A stretch of 64,000 bases of DNA from Cohnella sp. GbtcB17 (GCF_019091135.1 NZ_JAGXJW010000003.1:100564-164563); one strand, 5' to 3'; shown: positions 31,701-41,126, numbered from the stretch's first letter. A program made the numbers and translations. The notes: a model not told the origin generated them from the letters alone.

Positions 31701-34647
31701 TGACCGAGCCTTTATTCGAGTCTGCCGCGGTGTTCAGCGCGTGGCGCGGCAGTACCTCGAACACGGCATGGACGCTGAGATCATCCGTCATCTCAATCTG
31801 CGCGGACGGATTGACGCCTGTCACATCCCCTTCCCAGCGGACGAACTTGTAGCCGTACGTCGGCACGGCGGTCAGGCTGGCGACGTCGCGGTCGCTGTAT
31901 CTGCCGTCCGCATGGTCCAGCTTCACCGTGCCGCCCGCCGTGGCGGTGGCCGAGAGCGTGCGCACCGCGACCGGTTCGTAATTCGCGACGATCTCGCGGT
32001 TCGTATCCATCGTGACCGGGATCGAGCTGGCGGTGCTGTCGGCGCTGCCGATATCGCCGCTCCAATGCGTGAACTTGTAGCCGACGTGTCCTTTGGCCGT
32101 CAGGTTCAGCTGCATGCCCTTCGTGTACGTTCCGCCTGCCGGCAGGACGTCTCCATAGACCGATTCGACGCTAAGCGTACGCGTCTCCACAGGGATGAGC
32201 GGCAGCATGCTCGCGGCGTTGGCCGACAGGATGTTGACCGAGAATTCGTTTTGCGTGTTCCACGAATCCGTATACCGATACATGACCGCATGGTCTTCGT
32301 ATTTCGGGAACGCCTTCGTTTTCGCCTCGGTATTCCACGTATCGCTGAACCAGGACGGATACTTGGCGCTCTGAATGTCCGAGTTCGGCAATCCCGGCGG
32401 CGGCTCGATCCAGCCGTTGCCCGGGCTCGTCTTCTCCTGAACCCACTGGTACTGGTTGATCTCGTGCACAAACCACCGCGGCTCGCGCTGCGGATCGCCC
32501 AGTCCCGTGATGAACGAGCGGCTGACGGCATTGCTGCCCAGCGTGTAGTCCCAGGTCTGTTGAATGCGATCCAGATACTTTTGGTCGCCGGTCAGACCGT
32601 AGCCGACGATGATCGGCATCAGCGTCGAAGACGTGAATCGCCAGCCGATCTTGTCGGGGAATCCTTCGTCCTGCGTCGACGCGCCGAACGGGGTTTGGTG
32701 CTTCATCTCCCTGTCGACGAAGTCGATAATGCAGTTATAAGCCCACTGTCTTTGTTCCGCCGTTACGCGCGGGTTTTCGTACATGGAGACGAATACGCCC
32801 AGCCAAGCGCGGTCGAGTACCCAGGTGTAGCGCTTGAACGTGTCGTACTGGGTCGGCCTTTTGGGCATAACCTCCTGGATCTGGTGCAGCAGCTCCTCTG
32901 CGGTGATCCGGCTGCCCGGAACGTCGGGATCCTCCACGTAATTGTTGTCTCCCATGGCAACGAGCAGCGCGCTCGCCGTCAGCAGCATCTCGTTGGCCCA
33001 CGGATAAGGGACCCCATCCTGGCTGACATCGTAATAGGTATTCGTTTTGAGCGCGTCAATGTCCGTTTTATATTCCGGATCCTCCAGGTCATAGTAGTAG
33101 TGCTTTTTGAAGCCGTTGTATGCCCGGATCGCCGCCTTTAGATAGCCGTTCGATTTGCCGGAGAGGTACTCCTGCATCAGCGGCGTATTGTAGGCCTGGG
33201 CCAGCACGCCGGCCGCGAACAGCGTCTCCGCGACGTTCGGTCCCTGCGTCCGGTTGTAGAAGAACCTATTCGTGGCGCCCGTGAGCGGCGCTCCGGTTTC
33301 ATACGTCCCTTCGTTCGGCTTGCCGGGCGTCTGCGGTCGCAGATAGTTCGCCAGGGTCCCGTCGGTGGTCGTATTGTTGATCGCTTTGGTCAACCAGTCG
33401 AGCTCGTACGCCAGTTCGTCCAGATAGTCGGGCACGCCGTTGCCCGATTCCGGGATCTGCAGCGATTCCCCCAATGCCTTGATCTGTTCGGGGAAATACT
33501 TGGCGCCGAGCAGCATGTCGATGCCGACATAGGCGGAGTTGTACGGATATTTCCCCCGGTCGCCGGCATCCATGTGACCGCCGGTAAGGTCGACGCGCGC
33601 TTTTTCCAGGTCTCCTCCGTTGTCAATGAATTCGGCCTGGTCGATCGCGTCATCCATATGCGATGGCGGACGATGCCAGTGCGTATACTCCGAGGCCGTG
33701 TGATTGTCATAGTCGATTCCGTAGTCCCCGTCGCGCTGCAAGTACAAGGCGCGGGTGATCGTATACGCGATCTCGTCCTTGTAGATCAGGCTGTCGATCT
33801 TGAACGGATAGGATACGCCGATCCCCGGGATGTAGAGGCGATAGGTGCCTTCCGCCTTCAGCGTGCTGAAGTCCATCTCGTAGATGACGCTTTTGGTCCA
33901 CCTGTCCGTGACGATCTGGCCGGTTTTATCGTCTCGTTGCGGGAGGATATCGCCGCTGTAGACGCTTTTGCCGACGCTGGTCGCATCGCCCCCCGCCACG
34001 ATATAGAACTTCGGGTAGCCGCTGAAATCGAGGCTTCCCTGCCCGGTCCATTGGTTCAGGTAAGCGACCTTTTTCCCTTCCGCCGGGTAACCGACCTGGT
34101 TCGTATGAATCATCAGGTTCGGCTCGCTCAGGCTGAACGTAAAATTCAACTCGTCGACAGTCGCGACCGCGGGATCGATCGTCAGCGTATAAGTCTTGCC
34201 TTCCTGGAACTTGACGGAAGAAGGCAGCTTGAGGTAAGCGCGGTAGAACACCTGAATCTTCCCGATATTGCCCGACATGGTCGGGTTGTAAGGAGCCTGC
34301 TCGGGGAAATACCGGTAGTTCACCAGCACCGGCTTGACGCCGTCGCCGGAAAAGTTCGGGTCGTTCGAGCTGGTAATCGTGTAGTAGTCCGTGTTGGTTA
34401 CGTTGGCGTCGACGTAGGGGTTGTCGACCAGCACATATTCCATCCACTGCGAATTGAGCACGTTCGCATGGGAGACTTGGGGAATGTACGCGACCGGCGC
34501 GCGCTCCTTGAGCGCGGTCGCCTGGCCGCCGGATGCGGGCGGCGCTTCTGTGCCGAATGCGGATGAAAAGGGCAGTACCATGGATAATGCCGTTAACCAG
34601 ACAATCATTGCGCGGCGTGCGCGGCGAAGCCTATTCTTTACCATCAC
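28735..34647 (-). CDS. Giant GH9 glycoside hydrolase with InlB-type repeats
   Basis: 1,970 residues from GTG 34647 (GGAGG seven bases upstream). Signal peptide at 10-33. Residues 170-275: CelD_N-like Ig domain. Residues 290-810: GH9 catalytic domain with GGHMDAGDRGKY (Asp pair of the catalytic site, about 365) and TQNEFSVNILSAN (proton-donor Glu, near 810); the usual HR motif is replaced by EPRWFVHEIN. Four divergent InlB B-type repeats (about 825-1125) follow, then three roughly 170-residue LamG/DUF1349-like beta domains (1130-1305, 1455-1640, 1790-1970) each separated by two more InlB repeats (GYVFTGWSGDLRGNANP type). Exported polysaccharide hydrolase, last gene of the carbohydrate locus. 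No SLH or CBM domain is recognisable. Confidence 0.9.
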   Translation of the reverse strand: MMVKNRLRRARRAMIVWLTALSMVLPFSSAFGTEAPPASGGQATALKERAPVAYIPQVSHANVLNSQWMEYVLVDNPYVDANVTNTDYYTITSSNDPNFSGDGVKPVLVNYRYFPEQAPYNPTMSGNIGKIQVFYRAYLKLPSSVKFQEGKTYTLTIDPAVATVDELNFTFSLSEPNLMIHTNQVGYPAEGKKVAYLNQWTGQGSLDFSGYPKFYIVAGGDATSVGKSVYSGDILPQRDDKTGQIVTDRWTKSVIYEMDFSTLKAEGTYRLYIPGIGVSYPFKIDSLIYKDEIAYTITRALYLQRDGDYGIDYDNHTASEYTHWHRPPSHMDDAIDQAEFIDNGGDLEKARVDLTGGHMDAGDRGKYPYNSAYVGIDMLLGAKYFPEQIKALGESLQIPESGNGVPDYLDELAYELDWLTKAINNTTTDGTLANYLRPQTPGKPNEGTYETGAPLTGATNRFFYNRTQGPNVAETLFAAGVLAQAYNTPLMQEYLSGKSNGYLKAAIRAYNGFKKHYYYDLEDPEYKTDIDALKTNTYYDVSQDGVPYPWANEMLLTASALLVAMGDNNYVEDPDVPGSRITAEELLHQIQEVMPKRPTQYDTFKRYTWVLDRAWLGVFVSMYENPRVTAEQRQWAYNCIIDFVDREMKHQTPFGASTQDEGFPDKIGWRFTSSTLMPIIVGYGLTGDQKYLDRIQQTWDYTLGSNAVSRSFITGLGDPQREPRWFVHEINQYQWVQEKTSPGNGWIEPPPGLPNSDIQSAKYPSWFSDTWNTEAKTKAFPKYEDHAVMYRYTDSWNTQNEFSVNILSANAASMLPLIPVETRTLSVESVYGDVLPAGGTYTKGMQLNLTAKGHVGYKFTHWSGDIGSADSTASSIPVTMDTNREIVANYEPVAVRTLSATATAGGTVKLDHADGRYSDRDVASLTAVPTYGYKFVRWEGDVTGVNPSAQIEMTDDLSVHAVFEVLPRHALNTAADSNKGSVKVNPSKPNYVHGDEVILTAVDRFGYRFDGWTEENTDTEVEKTYDGNPATVIVDAPKLVTANFIKVPEYTLDVETLEGGTVKATADNAANVSGKLYEEGTKATLTATAQPGYLFTGWTGAVTSSANPLEVTMDGSKAITANFKPANALMSVDISPPGTPGTTSVSGDVYTLTTTGKQFAQAPDSFRYLLRPGLKGNAVFTAKLDSLTASGKAADAVAGIQIRSSLASGAQYAAILAKDGKLIVQSRKGGDWYSADKTIEAVSAPVWLRIERTINRDLTMSWSTDGVTWKDPVKLTIWDWDKADMELTIGLFASAGPEGGTATAQFSHVSWPDMRTLTVNADGNGSVSAASGLYVADSKVKLTALPELNYTFTGWSGALEGKVNPAYLKMDSDKTVTATFDDMPKVCKLTVVQTTGGTIEIENPSADGGYEPYAKVNIKATPALGYRFVHWEGDLVGTTSNTVELIMDGHKTISAKFAAYKDADIGTTYAGSTTDDTDGVTIKASGSTVWGSSDSFRYTYEDNLSGDGAIVAKVNDFAATAGDARAGVMMRQSTAANSNYQGIFISKDRKVYSQYRDGSYVIREYLADEAVSGPVWLKVEKTGTSLKTYSSTDGTNWTQRGSRTIASFSGAYTAGLAVTAGQDSKFVTARFGEVKWPAIPSYTLHTEAVNGIVSATPSVPAYPAGYAVTLKATAADGYVFTGWSGDLRGNANPATVTMTGNKNITANFRNASDVYTLTTEAVNGTIQRGPDQEGYAAGASVTLTATPAPDYAFIGWSGGGLSGNANPATVIMDENKIVTAKFVEIKTPQSKDNDTKIDGSTSQSGASVTMTAAGTGIWGQTDRFRYAYVNIQNGDATIVAKVASVSVPGGKVNSDTKVGLMIRQSKDANSAFQGIFTVGGTEVSSIYRDQTNAWAAKNTDSTTANTWPIWLKVEKTGNIVKTYSSVDGVEWTLKSSRTMTITGEFTAGLAVSSGTEGKLAEVTFDTVIWP

Positions 34648-34722
34648 TTGAGTGCCTCCTCATTAATGGTTCGATGACTGTTCCCTGACGACGAATAGGA
34701 ACTTCTCAATGTAGGATGAAGG

Positions 34723-37293
34723 TCAATCACCTCCTTGCGCGACAATCATGGATGTAAACCGATGACGGCCCGAACCGACGGCGTAGATCGTGTAATCCTG
34801 ACCCCGCTCGTCTGAAGGCACATGCACGTTCGCCGTCGCGTTCGGGGGAATCTCGACTTCCAGTTCGAGCGCCCCGTCCTTCTTTCGCCAGCCCGACTTC
34901 ACGAGACCTCTGACCGTCCGGACCTGGCCGCTCGCATGTGCGAGGCCCCCAGGAACGAAGGGCTTGATCGCGATCTCCCCGTAGCCCGGCTTCACCGGCG
35001 ATATGCCGGCCAGGTGCTTGTAGAACCAGGCATCGAGCCCCCCGACCAGGAAGGCGTGATTGTTGGACGATCGGTCGTCCGCAAAGCTCTCGAAGGCTGT
35101 TGTGGCCCCATACTTTTCGACCCAGTAGCCCCAGCCGCCTTGGCGGGTATTCGTCGCGAGCTCGTAGGCGACGTCGTTCCTGCCGTTGTCCGCCAGCGCC
35201 GCGAGAATCGCCTCCGCACCCAGGCATCCGACCGTCATCGTCCCTCTGGACCTGATATCCGCGACCAGGCTGCCCAGCACGTTCGCCTTGTGCGCCTCCG
35301 GCACGAACCCGAAGTGCAGCGCGAGCGCGTTCGCCGTCTGCGAACCGTTGTCGTAGGACTCCCCATTCTTCAAATAAGCGGCGTTGATGCCGTCTCTGAC
35401 GCGGCTCGCCCGTTCCGCGTACGCGGCCGAATCGGCGCGATAGCCAAGCACGTTCGCGATTTTCGAGAATAACGTCAAGCAACGGTAGTAGTACGCCGAC
35501 GCCAGGTAAGGCTTGGAAATGTCCTTGGATTGGCCGAACCAGTCGCCGAACAGGACGCTGCCCTGCAGCACGCCGTCGCGGTCCAGCCGGAGTTTGAAAA
35601 CGTCGAGGCATCGTTTCATCATGGAATAGTGCTTGGATAAGAACGCTTTGTCTCCGTAAGCCATGTAATATTCCCAGGGAATAAAAACGACGGCGGAAAC
35701 CCAGGGGATATCGAGGGCGTACTCATGGCCTTCGCTTGGGCAGATGAGGGGAATGATGCCGTTGTCCAACTGACAGTCGGCGATATCGTCGAACCACTTC
35801 TCGTAAAAAGCGGCCATATCGAAATTCAAAAGGTCCGCCTCGGAATGACAATGGGCGTCGCCGAGCCAGCCTTGCCGCTCCCTCGTCGGGCAGTCCATCG
35901 GGACGGAGACGAGATTGGAGCGGAACGACCATACTGCGCCATGGTGTAGCCGATTGAGCAGCTCGCTGCCGCATGCGAACGCCGAGTCGTTGAGCAGATC
36001 GTTGTGCACGACCTTGGCGACGATGCGGTCCGCGGTCAACGCTCCCGGATAACCGGCGACTTCGACGTACCTGAAGCCGTGACAGGAAAATCTCGGCTGA
36101 TACGTCTCCTCCGCCTCGCCGCGCAAAAGATATTCGTCGTAATGCGGCTGCGCCTCCGCCAGCCAGCCGGCCTCGATGCTTCCCGAATCGATCCCGCCAT
36201 CCGGCCCGAGACGCTCGGCATACCGGAGGGTGATGCGCGTACCCGCCGGTCCCTCGACCGCCAGGCTCAGGGTTCCGAACAGATTCTGGCCGAAGTCGAC
36301 GACAAACTTGCCGGACGCGAAGCCGGCAACGGCGACCGGCCGGATCTCAGCCATGCAAAGGATCGGCTCCGGCTGCGCGGTCAGCAGCAGCGGGCCGCTG
36401 TCGGGGATCGTCCCGCCCCACGCGGCGTCGTCGTACCCGGGCAGATCCCAGCCGACGGGCTCCAGCCTTGCGTCGTACGTCTCGCCCTTCCCTTCCGAGA
36501 TGCTGCCCCCGGCATAGCGCAAGGCCGTATAGGGGCCTTTTTTCAACCGCTTCCACGTATGATCGGCGACGATCGTATCGACCGAGCCGTCGTCGTAACG
36601 GACGTCGAGCCGGAAAATGACCTTTCTCGTATGCATGATGCCGACGGCATTCACGCCAGCGACGAGCAGGTCCGTCACGTCATGCGTGCGGTACAGCCCC
36701 CGCCTGAAGTGCGTCTGCCCGGGGCTCAGCAGATCTTCGCCGACCTTTGCGCCGTTGATGCGCAGCTCGTAGGCGTTCGCCTTGCTGCCCGTCGCGCCGA
36801 TATACGCTCTGGCCGACGCGACGCGCGCATCCTGCTTCAATTCGAAGGTCGTCCGCTCGTAATACACGGCCGTCGGACTGTTCGGATATTCGGCGTTTAA
36901 CCAGCCGCAGCCCCAGTCCTCGATCGTGAACAGGCCGGTCTCGAAGGAGGCCGCCTCGCTCCAGTCGAGCTCCCGGCCCCGTTCGTTCCACACTTTGACC
37001 TTCCACCAATAGCGGGTCGCCGGCTTTAATGCCGCGCCCCCGTAAAGAATGGCGTTTTGCTCGTTCAATTCGACTTTGCCGCTGTCCCACAGATCGCCGA
37101 AGTCCTCGTCGATGTAGGAGAGACTGGAGGCGACGACGATCCGGTAGGCTTGCTGCCTGAAGTCCGGTTCGTCCCCCGCCGTCTCCCAACCAAGCTTCGG
37201 CCTCGGCTTGTCGATGCCGAGCGGCGCCGTCCGGTATTCGCACCGGAGGTTCGTCGGAACGTCCGATGCGGTCGCTGAATTCGTCTGCTGCAT
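34723..37293 (-). CDS. GH78 alpha-L-rhamnosidase
   Basis: 856 residues. N-terminal Fn3/Bac_rhamnosid_N region has LRCEYRTAPLGIDKPRPKLGW and the RYWWKVKVWNERG motif; the (alpha/alpha)6 catalytic domain contains the signature CPTRERQGWLGDA (about residues 477-489) with Glu/Asp residues used in catalysis by the family. A C-terminal beta domain ends the chain. No signal peptide, so it likely cleaves imported rhamnosyl oligosaccharides in the cytoplasm. It lies 41 bases after the GH100-like gene and 75 bases before the GH9 gene, all same strand. Confidence 0.94.
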   Translation of the reverse strand: MQQTNSATASDVPTNLRCEYRTAPLGIDKPRPKLGWETAGDEPDFRQQAYRIVVASSLSYIDEDFGDLWDSGKVELNEQNAILYGGAALKPATRYWWKVKVWNERGRELDWSEAASFETGLFTIEDWGCGWLNAEYPNSPTAVYYERTTFELKQDARVASARAYIGATGSKANAYELRINGAKVGEDLLSPGQTHFRRGLYRTHDVTDLLVAGVNAVGIMHTRKVIFRLDVRYDDGSVDTIVADHTWKRLKKGPYTALRYAGGSISEGKGETYDARLEPVGWDLPGYDDAAWGGTIPDSGPLLLTAQPEPILCMAEIRPVAVAGFASGKFVVDFGQNLFGTLSLAVEGPAGTRITLRYAERLGPDGGIDSGSIEAGWLAEAQPHYDEYLLRGEAEETYQPRFSCHGFRYVEVAGYPGALTADRIVAKVVHNDLLNDSAFACGSELLNRLHHGAVWSFRSNLVSVPMDCPTRERQGWLGDAHCHSEADLLNFDMAAFYEKWFDDIADCQLDNGIIPLICPSEGHEYALDIPWVSAVVFIPWEYYMAYGDKAFLSKHYSMMKRCLDVFKLRLDRDGVLQGSVLFGDWFGQSKDISKPYLASAYYYRCLTLFSKIANVLGYRADSAAYAERASRVRDGINAAYLKNGESYDNGSQTANALALHFGFVPEAHKANVLGSLVADIRSRGTMTVGCLGAEAILAALADNGRNDVAYELATNTRQGGWGYWVEKYGATTAFESFADDRSSNNHAFLVGGLDAWFYKHLAGISPVKPGYGEIAIKPFVPGGLAHASGQVRTVRGLVKSGWRKKDGALELEVEIPPNATANVHVPSDERGQDYTIYAVGSGRHRFTSMIVAQGGD

Positions 37294-37334
37294 GATGATA
37301 ACCCCGCTTCTTGGAATGTTGCGCCGCGAGCGGC

Positions 37335-38564
37335 CTACAGGACTTCGAGGAACGCTTCTTCGTCAAGGACGGCACGATAGGCGAAAATATACATGCCTGC
37401 GGACCAGGCCTGGTACGCCATGCCGGACGGCATGTCGCTCCTCCCGTTCAGCCATTCGTTGAATTCCCATTCGAACCGTTTGCCGATGCTGTTCGCCTTC
37501 GCCAGATTTTCCAGCTCCGCCTTGGCGAAGTCCTTCCGCCCCGCCTTCATGAGCGCCGCGACGTAAAAGCCGCCGATAAACGGCCAAATGCCCCCGTTGT
37601 GGTACTGGTACTGCAAGTTCAGGTGCGCGTTCCTGTAGTACTCGCGCCAGTCCTTGTCGCCCGGCATGATCGGCGGATAGTTGGCCATGATCGGATAGGG
37701 CTTGTTCATGCCGGTCTGAACGAAGTGATTGACGATGGCGTCCGCCTTGGTCTCGTCCGCGATGCCGAACAGAATGGCCAGACTGTTGCCGAGCGCGTCG
37801 CAGTGGTGGCCGAAGTCCCGGAAGGCAGCGTAGGGCAAATAAAACTTGCCGAACCAGTACAGCTCGGTGCTCATCCGGATGATCCGCAGCCACTCCTGGC
37901 TGTAGCCCCTCTCGTTCACGATTCTCGTTTTTTCCTCGACGTCGCCCGGCCAGAGCAGCAGGTTCAGCTTGAATTTCACCTCTTCCGCGCGAAGGCGATA
38001 TTCCACGCCGCTTTCCCCGCAAAGCTCCAGGATCTTGGCGTATTCGACCAACGATTTGTAATAGAGGACGTTGTCGTACAGAATGTTCCCTCTGTTCGCG
38101 TACAGGTCTCCCCAGTCGGCCGCCTCCTGAACCTCTAGCAGCCCGCAGTTGTTGCTGTCCTGGTATTCGAGCCAGAGCATCGCTTTTTTGATGCCTGCCA
38201 AGTGGCTTTTCAGAAACGGCAAGTCCTTGTAGCGCGAATAATAGACACTTTGGCCGATGATATACCACGGATTGCTGTCGACCGCGCCTTGGTTCGCCTC
38301 GATCGCCGGACGGTCGACGTCGACGGACAAGGGGATCATGCCCAGCTTCGATTGATACTTGGAGAGCGTTTCGAGCGTTATTTTAAAGGCATCTTGGAAT
38401 GCCCTGTTTTCGACGAATGACGCGCCCAGAAACGTAATGATGCTGTCTCTGGCGTAAACCTGGTTGTATCCTTCGGATAAGGCGGACGCCTTGGCGCCGA
38501 TCGCGTGCATGCACCGTTCTACGACCAGAACGGACTGTTGGTAAGCTTCGTCGAGCAGGTTCAT
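37335..38564 (-). CDS. GH100-like / amylo-alpha-1,6-glucosidase-type hydrolase
   Basis: 409 residues. The (alpha/alpha)6 pattern and the segments QYQYHNGGIWPFIGGFYVAAL (tail end: HNGGIWPFIGGF, about 336-347) and GMAYQAWSAGMYIFAYRAVL match alkaline-invertase (GH100) and related GH63/GH15-type families; EGYNQVYARDSI near residue 31 is the likely site of the N-terminal catalytic Asp. No signal peptide. Substrate specificity (sucrose-like or other alpha-glycoside) cannot be told. It is encoded between a histidine phosphatase and a rhamnosidase. Confidence 0.8.
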   Translation of the reverse strand: MNLLDEAYQQSVLVVERCMHAIGAKASALSEGYNQVYARDSIITFLGASFVENRAFQDAFKITLETLSKYQSKLGMIPLSVDVDRPAIEANQGAVDSNPWYIIGQSVYYSRYKDLPFLKSHLAGIKKAMLWLEYQDSNNCGLLEVQEAADWGDLYANRGNILYDNVLYYKSLVEYAKILELCGESGVEYRLRAEEVKFKLNLLLWPGDVEEKTRIVNERGYSQEWLRIIRMSTELYWFGKFYLPYAAFRDFGHHCDALGNSLAILFGIADETKADAIVNHFVQTGMNKPYPIMANYPPIMPGDKDWREYYRNAHLNLQYQYHNGGIWPFIGGFYVAALMKAGRKDFAKAELENLAKANSIGKRFEWEFNEWLNGRSDMPSGMAYQAWSAGMYIFAYRAVLDEEAFLEVL

Positions 38565-38611
38565 AAGATCGATCCCTTTCTTCTCTATAGTGGTGTATAG
38601 CCGGTTCGGCC

Positions 38612-39271
38612 TTATTTGCCGATCCGATGCAGCGCAGGCAGGACCAGCTGCGGGTAATAGATGCCGCGCCGTTCCGCAAAATCGATGGTCGCGATTCCCG
38701 TGTGCTCGAACGCGAAGCTGCTGACCGGAAAGGCCCGGACGCCAAGCAGGAAGCCGAGCAGCACGCCGAGCGAGCCGCCGTGGGCGAACACGACCGCCGA
38801 GCGCGACTTGGCGTCCTCATCCGGCACGAAGCCGCCCATCCGGCTGTGCCAGCCGATCTCGCCTAACGCCTTCAGGAAAGGGGGGACGATCCTCGCGCAC
38901 ATGTCGTAATAGCCTTCGCCCATCTCGGTTTTCCACATTTCCTCCGCATAGCCGCCTCCCGCTTCGCGCTGCATCGCCTCGAAGGCGGTGCTCGGCAGCT
39001 TTTCCAGCTCGCGGTTGGGCATCCATTCGTGCATGAACGGCAGAATCCGGATATCCAGTTCTCTGCCGGCCAGGACGATCTCGGCGGTTTGCAGCGCCCG
39101 GCCATAGGGCGAAGAGAATGCATAATCGTAAATCTCGTCCTTTAAAGCCGCCGCCGTCTCCTCCGCCTGCAGCACGCCGCAGTCGTCCGACAGGCAGCCG
39201 GACACCGGGCGCTCGGGGCAGACGAACGGATCCCCCGCCATATGGCCGTGCCTGATCAATGTGAGTCGCAT
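38612..39271 (-). CDS. Histidine phosphatase family (phosphoglycerate mutase-like) protein
   Basis: 219 residues. The catalytic LIRHGH is at residues 5-10, the second Arg in SSPYGRALQTAE (about 52-63) and the second His in FAHGGSLG (about 165). These are phosphatases or mutases acting on small phosphoesters, so a sugar-phosphate role is plausible within this carbohydrate locus (inference). It starts downstream of the terminator that follows the solute-binding protein gene, so the hydrolase operon probably begins here or just upstream. Confidence 0.9.
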   Translation of the reverse strand: MRLTLIRHGHMAGDPFVCPERPVSGCLSDDCGVLQAEETAAALKDEIYDYAFSSPYGRALQTAEIVLAGRELDIRILPFMHEWMPNRELEKLPSTAFEAMQREAGGGYAEEMWKTEMGEGYYDMCARIVPPFLKALGEIGWHSRMGGFVPDEDAKSRSAVVFAHGGSLGVLLGFLLGVRAFPVSSFAFEHTGIATIDFAERRGIYYPQLVLPALHRIGK

Positions 39272-39296
39272 CGCTCTTCTCCTTCGCTCACGAATA

Positions 39297-39336
39297 AAGG
39301 CAATGAATGAAGGTTGTTGTCTCCACCCATTGCCTT
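39297..39336 (-). terminator. Terminator after the solute-binding protein gene
   Basis: AAGGCAATG (39297-39305) pairs with CATTGCCTT (39328-39336). On the minus strand it is followed by TTTATT. It separates the transporter genes from the hydrolase genes, though readthrough is likely given the common function. Confidence 0.7.
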
Positions 39337-39356
39337 CTCGCGCATAAGCCGGTTTG

Positions 39357-41060
39357 TTAGTTGCCTGCCAGCTGCTGCTCGTACTGCTTGTGCATCTTGG
39401 TCATGTATTCCTCGACCTGAACGGCGCCAGCGGCGTCAAGATCCTTCACGTACTTGTCGTACTCGGCCGCGGACTCGGCTTCGGTCTTGGCCAGGATGAC
39501 GGAGTAGGCGTTCTCGTACAGCCGCTTGTCCACAGCTTGCTGCTTGGCGATCGTATCCGTATCCGCGCCGGCCATCAGATCTCCGAGCGTGGTGGCGTCG
39601 TACCAGTATGGCCCGAGCTCCTGGTCTCTTTGCTGCGCTCTCGTATTGTTCGTGGCGACCGGGTCGTCCTTCAGAATCCAATACGTGCCCCAGCTCGTCT
39701 TGCCCAGGTCGGAGCCGACCAATCTTGCGTAGTGGCCCATGCCCGTTTCCTTCTCGATGTTCACTTGCTTCTCGCCTGCCAGCCAGCGGTCCAGGTAGGA
39801 CTTGACCAGCTGCGGCTTGCCGTCGACCATGTCCCACTGAATGCCTTGCGGACCGTTCATCGCCAGGAAGTTGCCTTCCTCCGTGGTGAGGTAGTTGAGC
39901 AGCTTCATCGCCGCTTCCGGATGTCTGGCTTTGTCGGTGATGACCAGCGCGCCGATGCCCTTCTTGCTGACCGAGAAGACGGCCGGCTTGTCGCCGCTCG
40001 GGAATTTGAACACGAAGTTTTGGAAGTACATTTTTTCGGCGTTCGGGAGCTTCGCGTCGGTGTACGTCTTCAATACGTCGTACGTTTGGTTCCAGCCGCC
40101 GATATGGGCCGCCACTCTTGCCGGGTAGAGCTTCGATTTTTGCCAGGTCGCATAGTCCTGCGTGAAGGCTTCCGGATCGATCAGGCCTTCGCGGTACAGC
40201 TTGTTGTAAAATTGGAGAACGTCCTTGCCCCAAGGCGCCTTCGGCCAGAACTTGATCGAATCGTCCTGTCCGACATACACTTTGGAATCTGCGGGAGAGC
40301 CGGCCATCGCGATCATGGCGTAGTAAGGCGATCCCCAGTTGCGGTTGAAGCCGCTAAGCGGGTACATCGTTTGGCCGTCGGCCGTTTTCGGATACTTCTC
40401 CTTGACCTGCTTCAGATAGTTGTATACGTCGTCCGACGTCTCCAGCTTGGGAGAACCGAGCGCTTCGTAAATATCCGTTCTGACCTGCAGGCTGTAGCCG
40501 TAGCCGGGAGGCGTGGCGCCTTCGGGCAGGTAGCTGTTGGTCAGGTGGTAGATGTTGCCGTCGCTTTGCTTCAGCATATTGAGGGCGGAGCCGTACTTCT
40601 TTTTGAGGTCGGGGCCGTATTGCTCAATCAGGTCGTTAAGCGGAATGGCGATCTTGTCCGCGATGACGCGGGTCGGATCCGACAGCATGATCATGTCCGG
40701 ATAGTCGCCGCTGGCGAGCATCACGTTCAGCTTGTCTTGGCCGACGCCGGAGAATACGTCCCACTTCAGCTTGATGTTCAGCTTCTCTTCGATCTGCTTG
40801 GCGACGGGGTTGTTCTCCCAGAAGGGATCGCCGGTCGGGAAGCTCGGCGTGCCGCCGCCCGAGTTGACGATCGTCAGCGTGATCGGCGCTTCTTTCGTAG
40901 GCGCTGCCGAACTGCTGGCGGGCGGGCTTGCGCTGCTCGGACTGCTCGAGCCGCTCGGCTCGCTTGCGTTTTTTCCCCCGTTGTTGGCGCATGCCCCGAG
41001 CATCGCGACGCAGATCGCCGCGACGGCCATGGATTTGGCCGACTTCAAGTACCTTTTCAT
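39357..41060 (-). CDS. Extracellular solute-binding lipoprotein (LplA-like)
   Basis: 567 residues from ATG 41060 with GGGAGAGG upstream. Signal peptide with lipobox LGAC (Cys at about residue 24), followed by a Ser/Pro linker. The two-domain fold has PITLTIVNSGGGTPSFPTGD and later VFSVSKKGIGALVITDKARHPEAAMKLLNYLTT typical of the large family 1 binding proteins found with LplB/LplC permeases. No ATPase gene is here; such systems use a shared MsmK-type ATPase. It presents oligosaccharide to the permeases encoded just upstream. Confidence 0.93.
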   Translation of the reverse strand: MKRYLKSAKSMAVAAICVAMLGACANNGGKNASEPSGSSSPSSASPPASSSAAPTKEAPITLTIVNSGGGTPSFPTGDPFWENNPVAKQIEEKLNIKLKWDVFSGVGQDKLNVMLASGDYPDMIMLSDPTRVIADKIAIPLNDLIEQYGPDLKKKYGSALNMLKQSDGNIYHLTNSYLPEGATPPGYGYSLQVRTDIYEALGSPKLETSDDVYNYLKQVKEKYPKTADGQTMYPLSGFNRNWGSPYYAMIAMAGSPADSKVYVGQDDSIKFWPKAPWGKDVLQFYNKLYREGLIDPEAFTQDYATWQKSKLYPARVAAHIGGWNQTYDVLKTYTDAKLPNAEKMYFQNFVFKFPSGDKPAVFSVSKKGIGALVITDKARHPEAAMKLLNYLTTEEGNFLAMNGPQGIQWDMVDGKPQLVKSYLDRWLAGEKQVNIEKETGMGHYARLVGSDLGKTSWGTYWILKDDPVATNNTRAQQRDQELGPYWYDATTLGDLMAGADTDTIAKQQAVDKRLYENAYSVILAKTEAESAAEYDKYVKDLDAAGAVQVEEYMTKMHKQYEQQLAGN

Positions 41061-41098
41061 GTTTTTGCCTCTCCCTCTCAACTTGTTTTTATGAATAG

Positions 41099-41126
41099 TA
41101 GGCTATCGGTGGTTCCGATAAGCCTA
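41099..41126 (-). promoter_or_regulatory. Intergenic hairpin between permease and binding-protein genes
   Basis: TAGGCTATCGG (41099-41109) pairs with CCGATAAGCCTA (41115-41126). It lies directly after the LplC stop and 39 bases before the binding-protein start. Such hairpins often stabilise the downstream, more abundant message or act as a leaky terminator. Confidence 0.5.

Noticed and set aside
29029-33141. Two long plus-strand open frames (29029-30651 and 31015-33141) opposite the GH9 gene
   Set aside because: Antisense shadows of the InlB repeats and catalytic domain, with no ribosome site or family.
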